NCBI RefSeq assembly: GCF_030548175.1
Contig: NZ_JAUORX010000003.1
Span: forward strand, 186,001-250,000
DNA from: Cognatishimia sp. 1_MG-2023
Lineage (GTDB): Bacteria; Pseudomonadota; Alphaproteobacteria; Rhodobacterales; Rhodobacteraceae
Length of the DNA stretch: 64,000 bases
Reading direction: 5' to 3'
Shown: piece by piece, positions 17,018 through 25,918 of the stretch
How the letters are laid out: each line of letters opens with the position of its first letter
Position numbering within the stretch: the first letter of the stretch is position 1
Program-made: the position numbers and the translations under genes
Notes under the pieces: generated by a model
Database searches by the model: none
What the model was told of the DNA's origin: nothing
The model's input: the letters and a program-made list of their open reading frames with translations, nothing else

Positions 17018-18721
17018 TCACTCCGCTGCGATCTGGGACTTTGTCCCATCCGGTGTGGGCTTTGGTTTTGGCTTTGCACCGCCTTCGTATTCCTCAAGGA
17101 AATCAAGAACATCTTGGCGGTACTTGTAGTAGTCAGGATGCTCTAGCAGTGCTTTACGCGTGCGTGGTCGTGGCAGGTCCACATCCACAATCTTGCCGAT
17201 TGTTGCCTGTGGGCCGTTCGTCATCATGACAACGCGGTCGGCCAATAGAATGGCTTCGTCGACGTCATGGGTTACGCAGATGGCTGTCACTTTTGTGCGG
17301 TCCCACACTTCCATCAGCACCTCTTGCAACTCCCAGCGTGTCAGGCTGTCGAGCATGCCAAAAGGTTCGTCCAGCAACAAAAGTTTCGGGGAAAGTGCAA
17401 AGGCGCGAGCGATCCCAACGCGTTGTTTCATACCGTTGGACATCGAATGCGCCGGTCGGTCCATTGCGTCAGCCATTCCGACCCGTTCAAGGTAGTATTC
17501 GACAACGTCCTGACGTTCGCCTTGGCTGGCCTTTGGATAAACTTTGTCGACACCAATCGCGACGTTTTCTTTGGCAGAGAGCCATGGAAACAGGTTCGGC
17601 GATTGGAACACAACAGCCCGTTCTGGGTCCGCACCTTCAACGTGGCGACCATCCAAACGAATAGCCCCTTTGGAAATGTCGTTGAGGCCAGCAGCCATCG
17701 TCAGAACAGTCGACTTGCCGCAACCGGAGTGTCCGATCAACGAGATGAACTCACCCCGATTGAGTTTCAGGTTGAAGTCTTCGACAACCGTCAACGGACC
17801 TTTTGGTGTTGGATACACTTTGTGAAGTTGCGAGAAATCGAGGAAGTTCTTGTCGATCATCCCTTTCTGAGCATCCGCAACAGCCTTTGGTGCACCATGA
17901 ATAGGGGTCACATCTGGCAAAACGCGTGTGCCTTCAACTTTACCCTCAATACCCACATCCATCAGATATTTGGTGACATCGGCGCGAAGCTTTTTGAAGG
18001 TGTCGTTGTCATTCATTTCGATACGGTCGCGTGGGCGTTGAATGTCGACTTTGAACTCTTCACCCAATGTTCCGTCTGGATTCAGCGCGATAATCCGGTC
18101 GGCCAGAATGATGGCCTCGTCCACATCGTTAGTGATGAGAACGCAGGTCTTTTTGTCGGCCTGCCAAATTTCTTCAATCTCATCCGCGAGATTTGCGCGC
18201 GTTAGAGCGTCAAGCGCGGACAGAGGTTCATCCAACAAAAGGACTTCTGGGTTCATCGCCAAAGCGCGGGCCACATTCACCCGTTGACGCATACCACCGG
18301 ACAGCTCCGCTGGGCGACGCGTTGCAGCGTGGCTTAAGCCAACCATCTTGATGTAATGCGCGACTTTTTCGGCTTTTTCAGCCTTTGGCATCTTAGGGAA
18401 AACTGAATCCAGCGCCAACATGACGTTCCCTTGCACCGTCAACCACGGCATCAAAGAATAGCTCTGGAAAATCACCCCGCGTTCCGGGCCTGGGCCAGTG
18501 ATAGGCAGGTCCTTGAATGTAACTTCGCCCTTTGAAGGGGCCTCAAGACCCGCCATCAAGTTGATTAGGGTGGATTTTCCGGTACCGGAGAACCCGAGCA
18601 GAACAAGGAACTCACCCTGTTTCACTTCTAAGTTGATGTCTTTCAATACATCGGTGCGGGCTGTGCCCTCACCGAAGCTCTTGCTGACATTTGTAAATTT
18701 CATAATGCTCATATCAATCAC
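17018..18721 (-). CDS. Nitrate ABC transporter, two ATPase domains fused in one chain
   Basis: 567-residue protein with two complete ABC ATPase domains, driving nitrate uptake with NrtA and NrtB. Domain 1 spans about 5-240 with Walker A GFSGTGKST, signature LSGGMRQR and Walker B LLLDEP; domain 2 about 290-530 with GHSGCGKST, signature MSNGMKQR (a variant of LSGGQ) and LLLDEP. Cyanobacterial systems use separate NrtC and NrtD; here both ATPase units are covalently joined and no substrate-binding-like C-terminal domain is present. The GTG at 18719-18721 overlaps the nrtB stop as GTGA; an ATG at 18710-18712 is a possible alternative start. The slightly different second signature may make the two sites unequal, which is inference. 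Confidence 0.9.
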   Translation of the reverse strand: MIDMSIMKFTNVSKSFGEGTARTDVLKDINLEVKQGEFLVLLGFSGTGKSTLINLMAGLEAPSKGEVTFKDLPITGPGPERGVIFQSYSLMPWLTVQGNVMLALDSVFPKMPKAEKAEKVAHYIKMVGLSHAATRRPAELSGGMRQRVNVARALAMNPEVLLLDEPLSALDALTRANLADEIEEIWQADKKTCVLITNDVDEAIILADRIIALNPDGTLGEEFKVDIQRPRDRIEMNDNDTFKKLRADVTKYLMDVGIEGKVEGTRVLPDVTPIHGAPKAVADAQKGMIDKNFLDFSQLHKVYPTPKGPLTVVEDFNLKLNRGEFISLIGHSGCGKSTVLTMAAGLNDISKGAIRLDGRHVEGADPERAVVFQSPNLFPWLSAKENVAIGVDKVYPKASQGERQDVVEYYLERVGMADAMDRPAHSMSNGMKQRVGIARAFALSPKLLLLDEPFGMLDSLTRWELQEVLMEVWDRTKVTAICVTHDVDEAILLADRVVMMTNGPQATIGKIVDVDLPRPRTRKALLEHPDYYKYRQDVLDFLEEYEGGAKPKPKPTPDGTKSQIAAE

Positions 18722-19797
18722 CGGTTCGAGCTAAAGGTGAAGAGCGATTGGATGGCGTACATCACGCGGTCCAACATGAAGCCGATGATGCCGATGGTGA
18801 AAACGGCCACCATGATCTTTGCAAGTGAGCTGGAGGAACCGTTTTGGAATTCATCCCACACAAATTTACCAAGCCCGGGGTTCTGCGCTAGCATCTCTGC
18901 AGCGATTAATACCATCCAGCCCACGCCCAACGACAGGCGTAAACCGGTGAAGATAAGCGGCAGGGCAGAGGGGAGAACCAATTTGGTGATTTTTGTCCAT
19001 GTGTTCATTTTCAACACTTTGGAAACGCTAACCAAATCCTTGTCGATGCTGGCCACACCAAGTGCTGTATTTATCAATGTCGGCCAAAGCGAACAAAGCG
19101 TAACTGTCACGGCGGACGTCAGAAATGACTTAGAGAATAGCCCATCTTCTACCGTGTATGTCGCCGATACGATCATGGTTACAATCGGTAGCCATGCCAA
19201 TGGAGAGACCGGTTTGAAAATCTGAATAATGGGGTTCACAGCGGAATTTGCGATTGGGCTGAGACCTGCCAAAATCCCGACAGGAACTGCAATCACAGTC
19301 GCCAAAAGAAACCCGAAAAAGACCGTTTTAATGGATGTCCAAATCTGGTCGTAGTAGCTTGGCGAACCAGTATAGGCGATTTCTTTCACCTTCTCTGGTT
19401 GACCGTTGGCAATGAATTTTTCATTGCGTGCTTCAACGCGCGCCAAAAACTTCTCTTCTTTTGCGGCTTTAACTTGCGCGTCTTTGTGCAAGTTAACCGT
19501 TTCGGTCCACACCGCAGAAGGGCCGGGAATGGCGCCTAAAGATGTTTGAACCTTTGGCGCAAGTGTCGCCCAAAGAGAAATGAATACTGCAATCGCCAAC
19601 AAAGGAACGCCGAGCAAGCGCCAAATCTCTTTCATTTGTGCACGAGGGTTGTCGCCAGCGACGGCTTTTAGGATCGGAGTTACCCAAGCTAAGCCAATGA
19701 CCTGAAACCAAGCGTCAGCTTTGTTGATACGTGTAAAAAGGCGGGCGCGACGGGCTTCGCGATCATCTGCGAGCGTCTGCGGGTCAATTGCGGTCAT
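18718..19797 (-). CDS. nrtB: Nitrate ABC transporter permease NrtB
   Basis: 359-residue inner-membrane permease of the nitrate importer. A cytoplasmic N-terminal segment of about 65 residues precedes the first membrane span (LLAIAVFISLWATLAP); a polar loop follows, then five or so spans in the second half with the typical permease region GVGWMVLIAAEMLA. The N-terminal extension is longer than in taurine- or aliphatic sulphonate-type relatives. I place the start at ATG 19795-19797, preceded by CAGGATC; a longer reading to 19884 would run through the gap after nrtA. It sits 67 bases after nrtA and overlaps the ATPase gene by four bases. Confidence 0.92.
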   Translation of the reverse strand: MTAIDPQTLADDREARRARLFTRINKADAWFQVIGLAWVTPILKAVAGDNPRAQMKEIWRLLGVPLLAIAVFISLWATLAPKVQTSLGAIPGPSAVWTETVNLHKDAQVKAAKEEKFLARVEARNEKFIANGQPEKVKEIAYTGSPSYYDQIWTSIKTVFFGFLLATVIAVPVGILAGLSPIANSAVNPIIQIFKPVSPLAWLPIVTMIVSATYTVEDGLFSKSFLTSAVTVTLCSLWPTLINTALGVASIDKDLVSVSKVLKMNTWTKITKLVLPSALPLIFTGLRLSLGVGWMVLIAAEMLAQNPGLGKFVWDEFQNGSSSSLAKIMVAVFTIGIIGFMLDRVMYAIQSLFTFSSNR

Positions 19798-19864
19798 GGG
19801 TTTGATCCTGTTTGAAAAGTCAGGCAAGAGGGGACACGCAAGTGCCCCCAGCTTCCTATTTTGA

Positions 19865-21226
19865 TTAGCCTTGGACTTCGGCACCGACGACTTTTTGGTC
19901 GCCCTTCAGGCCGATTGGCAGGCTTTCAAGGTATGCATTTGGAGTGCGGCCGTCGTAGGCGATACCGTCAATGATATCCCCGGCTGGTGTTGGCGCTTTG
20001 TAGCCATCACTTCCGAATGGGAAGTCAGATTCGTTTGCCAAACCTTCTTCTATCAGCAGCTTTGCAGCTTCTAGGTAGATCTCAGGTTTGTAGACGGATT
20101 TAGCCACTTCGTCGTACCAGCTGTCTGGCTTGGCCTCGGCAACCTGGCCCCAGCGACGCATTTGGGTCAAATACCAAACCGCGTCAGAGTAGTAAGGGTA
20201 GGTCGCGTTATAGCGGAAGAACACGTTGAAATCAGGAACTGCGCGGATGTCGCCTTTTTCGTATTCAAATGTGCCGGTCATAGATGCGGCGATAACGTCG
20301 TAATCTGCACCCACATATTCTGGCTGGCTCAGCAGTTTTACCGCTTCTTCACGGTTGGCATTATCGTTTTCATCCAACCACATCGCTGCACGGATTAATG
20401 CTTTGACGACTGCCAACGTTGTATTCGGGTTTTCTTCGGCAAATTCTGCGTTTAGCCCGAATACTTTCTCTGGGTTGTTTTTCCAAAGCTCATAGTCGGT
20501 AATGACAGGAACGCCGATGCCTTTTGCAACAGCTTGCTGGTTCCAAGGCTCACCCACGGAGTAACCATAAATTGTGCCCGCTTCCATCGTAGATGGCATC
20601 TGCGGAGGAGGCGTTACAGACAACAGAACTTCGGCACCGATTTGACCGGTGGTGTTCTCTGGGCTGTAGTAACCTGGCTGAATGCCGCCAGCAGCCAACC
20701 AGTAACGTAGCTCGTAGTTGTGCGTGGAAACAGGGAAGACCATGCCCATGTTGAATGGCTTGCCTTCAGATTGATATTTCTCGACCACAGGCTTTAGCGT
20801 TGACGCTGAAATTGGGTGAACCGGCTTACCGTCTTCATGCGGGATATGCGGTTTCATCTCGCTCCAGATTTGGTTGGAAACGGTGATGCCGTTGCCGTTC
20901 AAATCCATAGAGAATGGTGTGATAATGTGCGCTTCGGTGCCGTAACCGATGGTTGCAGCCAGGGGCTGGCCCGCCAGCATATGCGCGCCGTCAAGCTGGC
21001 CGTCGATCACGCCATCCAACAAGACTTTCCAGTTTGCCTGCGCCTCTAGGGTAACAAACAAGCCTTCGTCATCGAAAAAACCTTGCTCATAGGCAACCGC
21101 CAAAGGTGCCATATCTGTTAGCTTAATAAAGCCGAACGTCAGTTCGTCTTTTTCAAGCTCCAGCTCGGCGAACGCGGGTGAAACCATCATCGTGGTTGCC
21201 GCAAGAATGGAAGCGATACGTTTCAT
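19865..21226 (-). CDS. nrtA: Nitrate-binding protein NrtA
   Basis: 453-residue substrate-binding component that captures nitrate in the periplasm. A Sec signal peptide covers residues 1-20 ([20 protein letters not shown]), and no lipobox is seen, so it is probably soluble and periplasmic. The mature start [19 protein letters not shown] and later stretches such as MHHE-like [15 protein letters not shown] and GEPWNQQAV are typical of the NrtA/CmpA family. An AAAGGAC site precedes the ATG at 21224-21226. The gene follows a structured leader (terminator plus two hexaloop hairpins) and heads the nitrate operon, so its expression is probably set by NasT antitermination. Confidence 0.94.
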   Translation of the reverse strand: MKRIASILAATTMMVSPAFAELELEKDELTFGFIKLTDMAPLAVAYEQGFFDDEGLFVTLEAQANWKVLLDGVIDGQLDGAHMLAGQPLAATIGYGTEAHIITPFSMDLNGNGITVSNQIWSEMKPHIPHEDGKPVHPISASTLKPVVEKYQSEGKPFNMGMVFPVSTHNYELRYWLAAGGIQPGYYSPENTTGQIGAEVLLSVTPPPQMPSTMEAGTIYGYSVGEPWNQQAVAKGIGVPVITDYELWKNNPEKVFGLNAEFAEENPNTTLAVVKALIRAAMWLDENDNANREEAVKLLSQPEYVGADYDVIAASMTGTFEYEKGDIRAVPDFNVFFRYNATYPYYSDAVWYLTQMRRWGQVAEAKPDSWYDEVAKSVYKPEIYLEAAKLLIEEGLANESDFPFGSDGYKAPTPAGDIIDGIAYDGRTPNAYLESLPIGLKGDQKVVGAEVQG

Positions 21227-21258
21227 ATTCTTTGTCCTTTTCTGGCCCTGCTGGGCAT

Positions 21259-21321
21259 AAAAAAAAGCCGCCGACAATCCGGGCCCTGGGAGGAGGTAGG
21301 GCCTAGCTGTCGAGCGGCTTT
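21259..21321 (-). terminator. Leader terminator of the nitrate operon (NasT-controlled)
   Basis: Read on the minus strand, AAAGCCGCTCGACA (21321-21308) pairs with TGTCGGCGGCTTT (21276-21264) leaving one bulged base, and a run of eight T follows at 21266-21259. The loop carries an inner 6-bp GGCCCT/AGGGCC hairpin. The terminator lies 33-95 bases before the nrtA ATG, so full-length transcription needs read-through. Its 5' arm overlaps the second hexaloop hairpin at 21312-21325, so the two structures exclude each other. Confidence 0.85.
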
Positions 21322-21376
21322 GCTCAGTTTCCCGGATCAACGGGAGGAGTTCTTAAGCGCGACGCCATTGTTGCGC
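21312..21376 (-). promoter_or_regulatory. ANTAR-type two-hexaloop antiterminator RNA
   Basis: Known ANTAR targets are two hairpins with six-base loops having A at position 1 and G at position 4, the second overlapping the terminator. On the minus strand the first is GCGCAAC-AATGGC-GTCGCGC (21376-21357): a 7-step stem with one A/C mismatch and loop AATGGC. The second is GAGC-AAAGCC-GCTC (21325-21312), a 4-bp stem with loop AAAGCC. Both loops have A1 and G4. The second consumes the 5' arm of the terminator. NasT, encoded about 1.3 kb upstream, carries an ANTAR domain and is the expected ligand. Confidence 0.85.
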
Positions 21377-21512
21377 TGTCAAAATGAGTATGCGGTTGTG
21401 ACCTAATACCTGCGAGTGGTTTTAAGTATGTGATTGCCGCACTGCAGCGTCAAAAGGTGATTTCTGCATAATTTTTAGGCAAGTCTAGCTGCTTGGTCCG
21501 TATTTTGCGCAT

Positions 21513-22655
21513 TCAAAGAAAGCGGTTTGGCCCGAGAATCAGTTCTTCGGAATGATCTTCCGCAGTTTGAATTTCGTTTGAGGCATCCTCTGTTGCATCA
21601 GAAACCAAAGTCATATTCGCACCAAGGCCTGCTAGGTTCTCGCGGAATAGGTCGCTTCGAAACACAGATTCAGCGGAGGCTTTAGAAGAGAGAGGCTCTA
21701 AGCCATACCGGCAGGACAAGCTTTCGCCGATCCAAGCGGCTTTTGATTTCCATGGGAAACACGTGTCACTCCCATGCAAGCGCAGAAAGTCCGGCGTTTT
21801 GCGCAAATCGCCTTGGCTATTGACGATCAACTCGCCGGTCAATGCCCGTTCTATGATGTCTGGACCAAGGCCTAGGTAGCGATCTACAGCCATAAACTCT
21901 GCAGCCATCGCTGAATTTCCTTTGCGTCCCAGCCATTCAGCTGCGCGCCAAGTTGCCCGCATCAATCGCGCAGTTTCGTCCGGATGCTTTTCGGCCCAAT
22001 CTTCACGTACAGCCAATACTTTCTCTGGCGCAGAGGACCAAATTGCCGAACCCGGCACCAATAATATACCTGACGCCCTTTCGACCGTGACCGACCCCCA
22101 TGGTTCGCCCACGCAAAATGCATCAAGATCACCGTTCTTTACGGCCTGTGCCATCATGGGAGGAGGGACAGCGCAAATTTGAAAATCCTCACCTGCCACC
22201 ATCCCGGAACGGGTTAACCACAATGACACAAGTTCGTGGTGCATCGAGAGGATAAAGGGAACACCAATCCGAAGTGGCGTTTTAAGCTCTGCAAGTGCAC
22301 GGCCCGCAGCCTGTGCACCTGAAAAATCAAAAGCAAAACTCGTGTTCTCTAGGCGCTGCGCAATGCTTTCGGATATGCCAAAGACCGTGCCATTTACGGA
22401 AAGCACCATAAGCGCATTCAAGCGCGGAATGCCATTCATTAGCCCGAGTGCAGAGGCCACAGGCACAGGAGACAGCATGTGGGCGGCTTGGATTTGTCCA
22501 AATGCCAACATATCGCGCAGCGTGGACCAACTAGGTGCGCTAACGAGATCAAGTGCCAAGCCTTCTTCTTCGGCGAAACCAAGTTCTTTTGCGACGATAA
22601 GCGGAGCTGCATCAACAAGTGGAATGAAGCCAGCAGAGAGGGGGCGCAATTTCAT
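21513..22655 (-). CDS. nasS: NasS-type cytoplasmic nitrate sensor
   Basis: 380-residue homologue of the nitrate-binding proteins NrtA/NasF, but without a signal peptide: it starts directly at the fold (MKLRPLSAGFIPLVDAAPL), where NrtA has 20 extra residues. In characterised nasST systems NasS binds NasT and holds it inactive until nitrate binds NasS. The shared motifs with NrtA include the GEPWGS and MHHELV stretches. The ATG at 22653-22655 overlaps the nasT TGA (ATGA), so a stoichiometric pair is likely. A 286-base leader separates it from nrtA. Confidence 0.9.
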   Translation of the reverse strand: MKLRPLSAGFIPLVDAAPLIVAKELGFAEEEGLALDLVSAPSWSTLRDMLAFGQIQAAHMLSPVPVASALGLMNGIPRLNALMVLSVNGTVFGISESIAQRLENTSFAFDFSGAQAAGRALAELKTPLRIGVPFILSMHHELVSLWLTRSGMVAGEDFQICAVPPPMMAQAVKNGDLDAFCVGEPWGSVTVERASGILLVPGSAIWSSAPEKVLAVREDWAEKHPDETARLMRATWRAAEWLGRKGNSAMAAEFMAVDRYLGLGPDIIERALTGELIVNSQGDLRKTPDFLRLHGSDTCFPWKSKAAWIGESLSCRYGLEPLSSKASAESVFRSDLFRENLAGLGANMTLVSDATEDASNEIQTAEDHSEELILGPNRFL

Positions 22656-23236
22656 AACAACAAGTCCGCCGCTGATACGAGGGCACGAGACACCTCTGCG
22701 ACACGCTTTCCCTGGTCCATCGCCGTTTTGCGCAACAGGGCATAGGCCTCTTCTTCGGAAATATTCCGGGCTTTGATCAGCAGGCCTTTTGCGCGATCAA
22801 TGATTTTCCGATCTTCCAGCGCACGTTTCGTGGTTTCCAATTCGGTTCTCATACGTTGGTACAATTGGAACCGGGCAATGGCCGCATCTATGACAGGCTT
22901 AATTCGGTCGAATTGTAGCCCATCGACGACGTAGGCGGAAACGCCTGCTTCGATCGCGGTCTTGGTCATTTGCGCATCGCTATGGTCAACAAATAGCGCC
23001 ACCGCGCGATCCATCGGGCCAGAGGCCAAGGCAATCTGTTCAATAGAGTCACGCGACGGATCAGCAACGTCGATCAGGACTACATCTGGCTCAAGTCGCA
23101 TGACGGAACGTGCCAAACCGCTTTCGCCAGCTAACACATGAATGTCGTGCTCGCCTGTTTCACGCAGACTTTCGACAATGGCCGACGCGCGGTCCTTGTC
23201 CTGCTCCACGATTACAATGGTTAGTGCATTTGCCAC
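22652..23236 (-). CDS. nasT: NasT, ANTAR-domain antiterminator
   Basis: 194-residue RNA-binding antiterminator for nitrate assimilation. Residues 1-120 form a receiver-like domain (LTIVIVEQDKDRA, VVLIDVADPS), a coiled-coil helix follows (YQRMRTELETTKRALED), and the C-terminal ANTAR domain spans about 130-190 (KIIDRAKGLLIKARNISEEEAYALLRK). I choose the GTG at 23234-23236, which gives the family start MANALTIVIVEQ; the longer reading to 23332 adds 32 residues without similarity. The gene leads nasT-nasS and its RNA target is visible in the nrtA leader. Control by NasS makes phosphorylation unnecessary. Confidence 0.92.
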   Translation of the reverse strand: MANALTIVIVEQDKDRASAIVESLRETGEHDIHVLAGESGLARSVMRLEPDVVLIDVADPSRDSIEQIALASGPMDRAVALFVDHSDAQMTKTAIEAGVSAYVVDGLQFDRIKPVIDAAIARFQLYQRMRTELETTKRALEDRKIIDRAKGLLIKARNISEEEAYALLRKTAMDQGKRVAEVSRALVSAADLLL

Positions 23237-23384
23237 GGCTATTCTCTTTTGGCGTGCGGTCAGTCGGCGAGAATAAGAGGCTTTAGTGAAATGGCGAGGG
23301 GCGTGTTGAAGCAAAGCTCCGTAGGCACGCAATTAAGTGGGGGATTGCAGGGGATGTCTGTTATTTAGGCATATCGATGGAAAA

Positions 23385-24299
23385 TTAGGCTTTTGGGTGG
23401 GCCTTGTTGTAGACATCCATCAATCGCGCTGTGTCGACTGCCGTATAGGCTTGAGTCGTGGAAAGTGATGCATGCCCTAACAATTCTTGGATCGAACGCA
23501 GATCACCACCGGCTTCTAGCAAATGGGTCGCAAAGCTGTGCCTCATCGCGTGCGGTGTTGCCGTGGCTGGTAGACCAAGCTGCATACGAACGTTTTGCAT
23601 GACTGACTGTATTTGCCGCGCATTCAATCGCCCGCCGCGTGTTCCACGAAAGAGTGGTCCATCCGGTTCACGCGGAAATGGTGCCAATTTTAAATAAGTT
23701 TCCACCGCATCACGCGCAGCGGGAATGACTGGAACAATGCGTTCCTTCCCGCCCTTACCAACAATACGCATCACATCTGGTAGCGGGGCATCACTACCAT
23801 TTAAAGCAAGTGCTTCGGAAATCCGCAGACCGCAACCATATAAAACAGTAATCACGGCAGTGTCGCGCGCACCAACCCAGCCTTCTTTGGACTGGAATTC
23901 GACAGTGTCCAAAACCGCTTGTGCCGCGTCTTTTGCCAGTGGTCGAGGCAGCTTTTTCTGAAACTTCGGCGCGCGGGTTGAAAGGACGGCAGTTGGGTCA
24001 AAGCCTTCGCGTTCTGCAAACCACCGGTAAAAGCTTTTGACCGCAGAAAGTTTGCGCGCCAAAGACCGTGCCCCAACATCGCCAGATCGCATTTGCGCCA
24101 TCCAAGAGCGCATATCAGTGATTGTGATTTTGGAAAGGGGGGCGAGGCCTTGTTGCTCGCCCTTATGCTGCGTCATGAAGACAAGAAACTCGGTAATGTC
24201 ACCGAAGTAGGCTGTCAGCGTATTCTCTGCCGCACCTTTCAGCGCGCGCTCGGCTTCAAGCCACTTATCACGTGCGTTTTGTGCTGCCGCGGATATCAA
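23385..24299 (-). CDS. xerC: Tyrosine recombinase XerC
   Basis: 304-residue tyrosine recombinase of the XerC/D type, which resolves chromosome dimers at dif with FtsK. The N-terminal SAM-like DNA-binding domain covers about 10-100; catalytic residues are visible in order: Arg in CGLRISEALAL, Lys in GKGGKERIVP, the HAMRHSFATHLL box (HxxR), His in LLGHASLSTTQ and the nucleophile Tyr in AYTAVD. All are intact. The start is a TTG at 24297-24299 that overlaps the upstream DUF484 stop as TTGA. The DUF484-xerC arrangement is also found in gammaproteobacteria, supporting a housekeeping XerC rather than a phage integrase. Confidence 0.9.
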   Translation of the reverse strand: MISAAAQNARDKWLEAERALKGAAENTLTAYFGDITEFLVFMTQHKGEQQGLAPLSKITITDMRSWMAQMRSGDVGARSLARKLSAVKSFYRWFAEREGFDPTAVLSTRAPKFQKKLPRPLAKDAAQAVLDTVEFQSKEGWVGARDTAVITVLYGCGLRISEALALNGSDAPLPDVMRIVGKGGKERIVPVIPAARDAVETYLKLAPFPREPDGPLFRGTRGGRLNARQIQSVMQNVRMQLGLPATATPHAMRHSFATHLLEAGGDLRSIQELLGHASLSTTQAYTAVDTARLMDVYNKAHPKA

Positions 24300-25003
24300 G
24301 ACAACCAGCGGCGCATTGCGCGTTCAAACACACCAGCAAAGAAGGTCAGCAAGTCAGAGCCTTGCTGCGGTGTGAAATGGTGGGGATCTTCTGCACCCAT
24401 GATCAGCATGCCCGGCAGACGACCCTCGCCAAGGTCCAACCGTAGGCAGGCCTCAGAGCGGACAAAACCAGATTTGTCGCCGTAGATATTATCAGGACCC
24501 GCTTCGACCTGGCGTAGTGTGACCTGACGGACTGGAACATTGCGCCCTTGGGTCAGGTAAGTCTCGACAAACCCCGGTTCAGCAACAGACAAAACATTGC
24601 CCAGCTTGTTGATCGCGGGGTCATCGTCGTTTTGTTCGGTTTCAAGGACAAGGCGCACGGCGTCTACACGCAGAATATCAGCAACTTCGCCGTCCAAATC
24701 ACGCAGGAAGGTTTCAAATTCCAGCGGGTCCATCATACGCAAAATGGCGCGATGAACCTGGTTGGTGCCAGCCAAGTTTTCATAGGCTGCGGCAATAACG
24801 CTGCGGTGTGTGTCTTCGAGACGATCCAAACGCGCCTCGAGCCGTTCCATTGCGATTCCACGTAAATCAACAATGTTGCCGCCCATAGAGCGCTCGTTTG
24901 CTGCGATCAATGCGTTCATAACGTCTTGATCATCCAGAATCATTTCCGGTGCTGAAATGATCTTATCCCGCAGGGTTTCTTCGATTTTTGCTGTGTTGGT
25001 CAT
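24296..25003 (-). CDS. DUF484 family protein
   Basis: 235-residue protein of the DUF484 family, which resembles GAF domains and is of unknown function. Typical features are an N-terminal helical part with DQDVMNALI, the NIVDLRGIAMERLEARL heptad-like helix and a C-terminal GAF-like half. I start it at ATG 25001-25003; the longer reading to 25132 runs through an intergenic repeat. It is coupled to xerC by a TTGA overlap, as in many proteobacteria where DUF484 lies next to xerC, suggesting a link to chromosome maintenance that nothing in the sequence proves. Confidence 0.85.
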   Translation of the reverse strand: MTNTAKIEETLRDKIISAPEMILDDQDVMNALIAANERSMGGNIVDLRGIAMERLEARLDRLEDTHRSVIAAAYENLAGTNQVHRAILRMMDPLEFETFLRDLDGEVADILRVDAVRLVLETEQNDDDPAINKLGNVLSVAEPGFVETYLTQGRNVPVRQVTLRQVEAGPDNIYGDKSGFVRSEACLRLDLGEGRLPGMLIMGAEDPHHFTPQQGSDLLTFFAGVFERAMRRWLS

Positions 25004-25093
25004 GCTCGTGCCAATGTTCTTTTGCCGTAACTCTAACAGAAGAATTTGCGGAATTCTGCAACTAATTGGCAAATGTGCGGTAAATTGCTTGGG

Positions 25094-25164
25094 TTGGGGG
25101 AGGGGCTTTGCCCCTCTGGGCCTATGGCCCATTCCCCCCAGAGTATTTTTGGAAAGGTGAAGAG
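25094..25164 (+). repeat. Dispersed intergenic repeat, family A, copy 1
   Basis: Contains a small hairpin (AGGGGC-TTT-GCCCCT), a pyrimidine/purine-rich middle and the conserved string CCCCCAGAGTATTTTTGG followed by AAAGGTGAAGAGG. A second copy in the same orientation lies at 33805-33877. Both are intergenic. It sits between the 5' end of the DUF484 gene and the 3' end of the aldolase gene. I recognise this as a family common in Rhodobacteraceae intergenic DNA. Confidence 0.75.
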
Positions 25165-25176
25165 GCTAAGTGCCTC

Positions 25177-25830
25177 TTACAGGATTTTGATATCCGCCGC
25201 TGCGATGTCAGCCAAGAAAGCGTCTAGGCCTTTGTCTGTCAGCGGATGGTTTACCATTGCTTTGATTACCGCAGGTGGCGCTGTCATGACGTCTGCGCCA
25301 ATGCGAGCGCTTTCAAGAACGTGGTTTGCACTGCGGATAGACGCTGCAAGGATCTGTGTTTCAAAACCGTAGTTGTCGTAAACGCTACGGATGTCTGCGA
25401 TCAAGTCCATGCCATCTAGGTTGATGTCGTCCAAACGACCGATGAATGGTGAGATGAACGTTGCACCCGCTTTTGCAGCCAAAAGTGCTTGGTTTGCAGA
25501 GAAGCATAGCGTCACGTTGACCATTTTGCCTTCGTCACTCAGTGTCTTACAGGCTTTCAGGCCATCCCAAGTCAACGGAACTTTGACCGCGATGTTTTCC
25601 GCGATCTCAGCCAACTTGCGGCCTTCTGCGATCATTGTTTCGGCGTCTGTTGCAGTCACTTCTGCGGAAACAGGGCCGGACACCATGTCACAGATTTCTT
25701 TAGTGACTTCTAAAATGTCACGACCAGATTTCTTGATCAGCGATGGATTGGTTGTTACGCCATCTACCATGCCCAGATCATTAAGTTCGGCAATGGCGTC
25801 GATTTCTGCGGTATCAACGAAGAATTTCAT
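25177..25830 (-). CDS. tal: Transaldolase / fructose-6-phosphate aldolase family
   Basis: 217-residue short transaldolase (TalC/FSA group), cytoplasmic class I aldolase acting on fructose 6-phosphate or in the non-oxidative pentose phosphate pathway. The N-terminus [13 protein letters not shown], the [12 protein letters not shown] motif and the Schiff-base Lys83 in [10 protein letters not shown] are all present. Short members are annotated either as true transaldolase or as fructose-6-phosphate aldolase; the sequence does not settle which, though alphaproteobacterial members of this type are usually treated as transaldolase. AAAGGA lies before the ATG at 25828-25830. It is divergent from priA. 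Confidence 0.9.
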   Translation of the reverse strand: MKFFVDTAEIDAIAELNDLGMVDGVTTNPSLIKKSGRDILEVTKEICDMVSGPVSAEVTATDAETMIAEGRKLAEIAENIAVKVPLTWDGLKACKTLSDEGKMVNVTLCFSANQALLAAKAGATFISPFIGRLDDINLDGMDLIADIRSVYDNYGFETQILAASIRSANHVLESARIGADVMTAPPAVIKAMVNHPLTDKGLDAFLADIAAADIKIL

Positions 25831-25918
25831 AGGGCAGGTCCTTTGATGGGTTGGCCTTGGTTTGCAGCTCGTTTACCTCATAGAGAGATGTGCTGAAACC
25901 CCTTTTGCAGAGGTGGCC

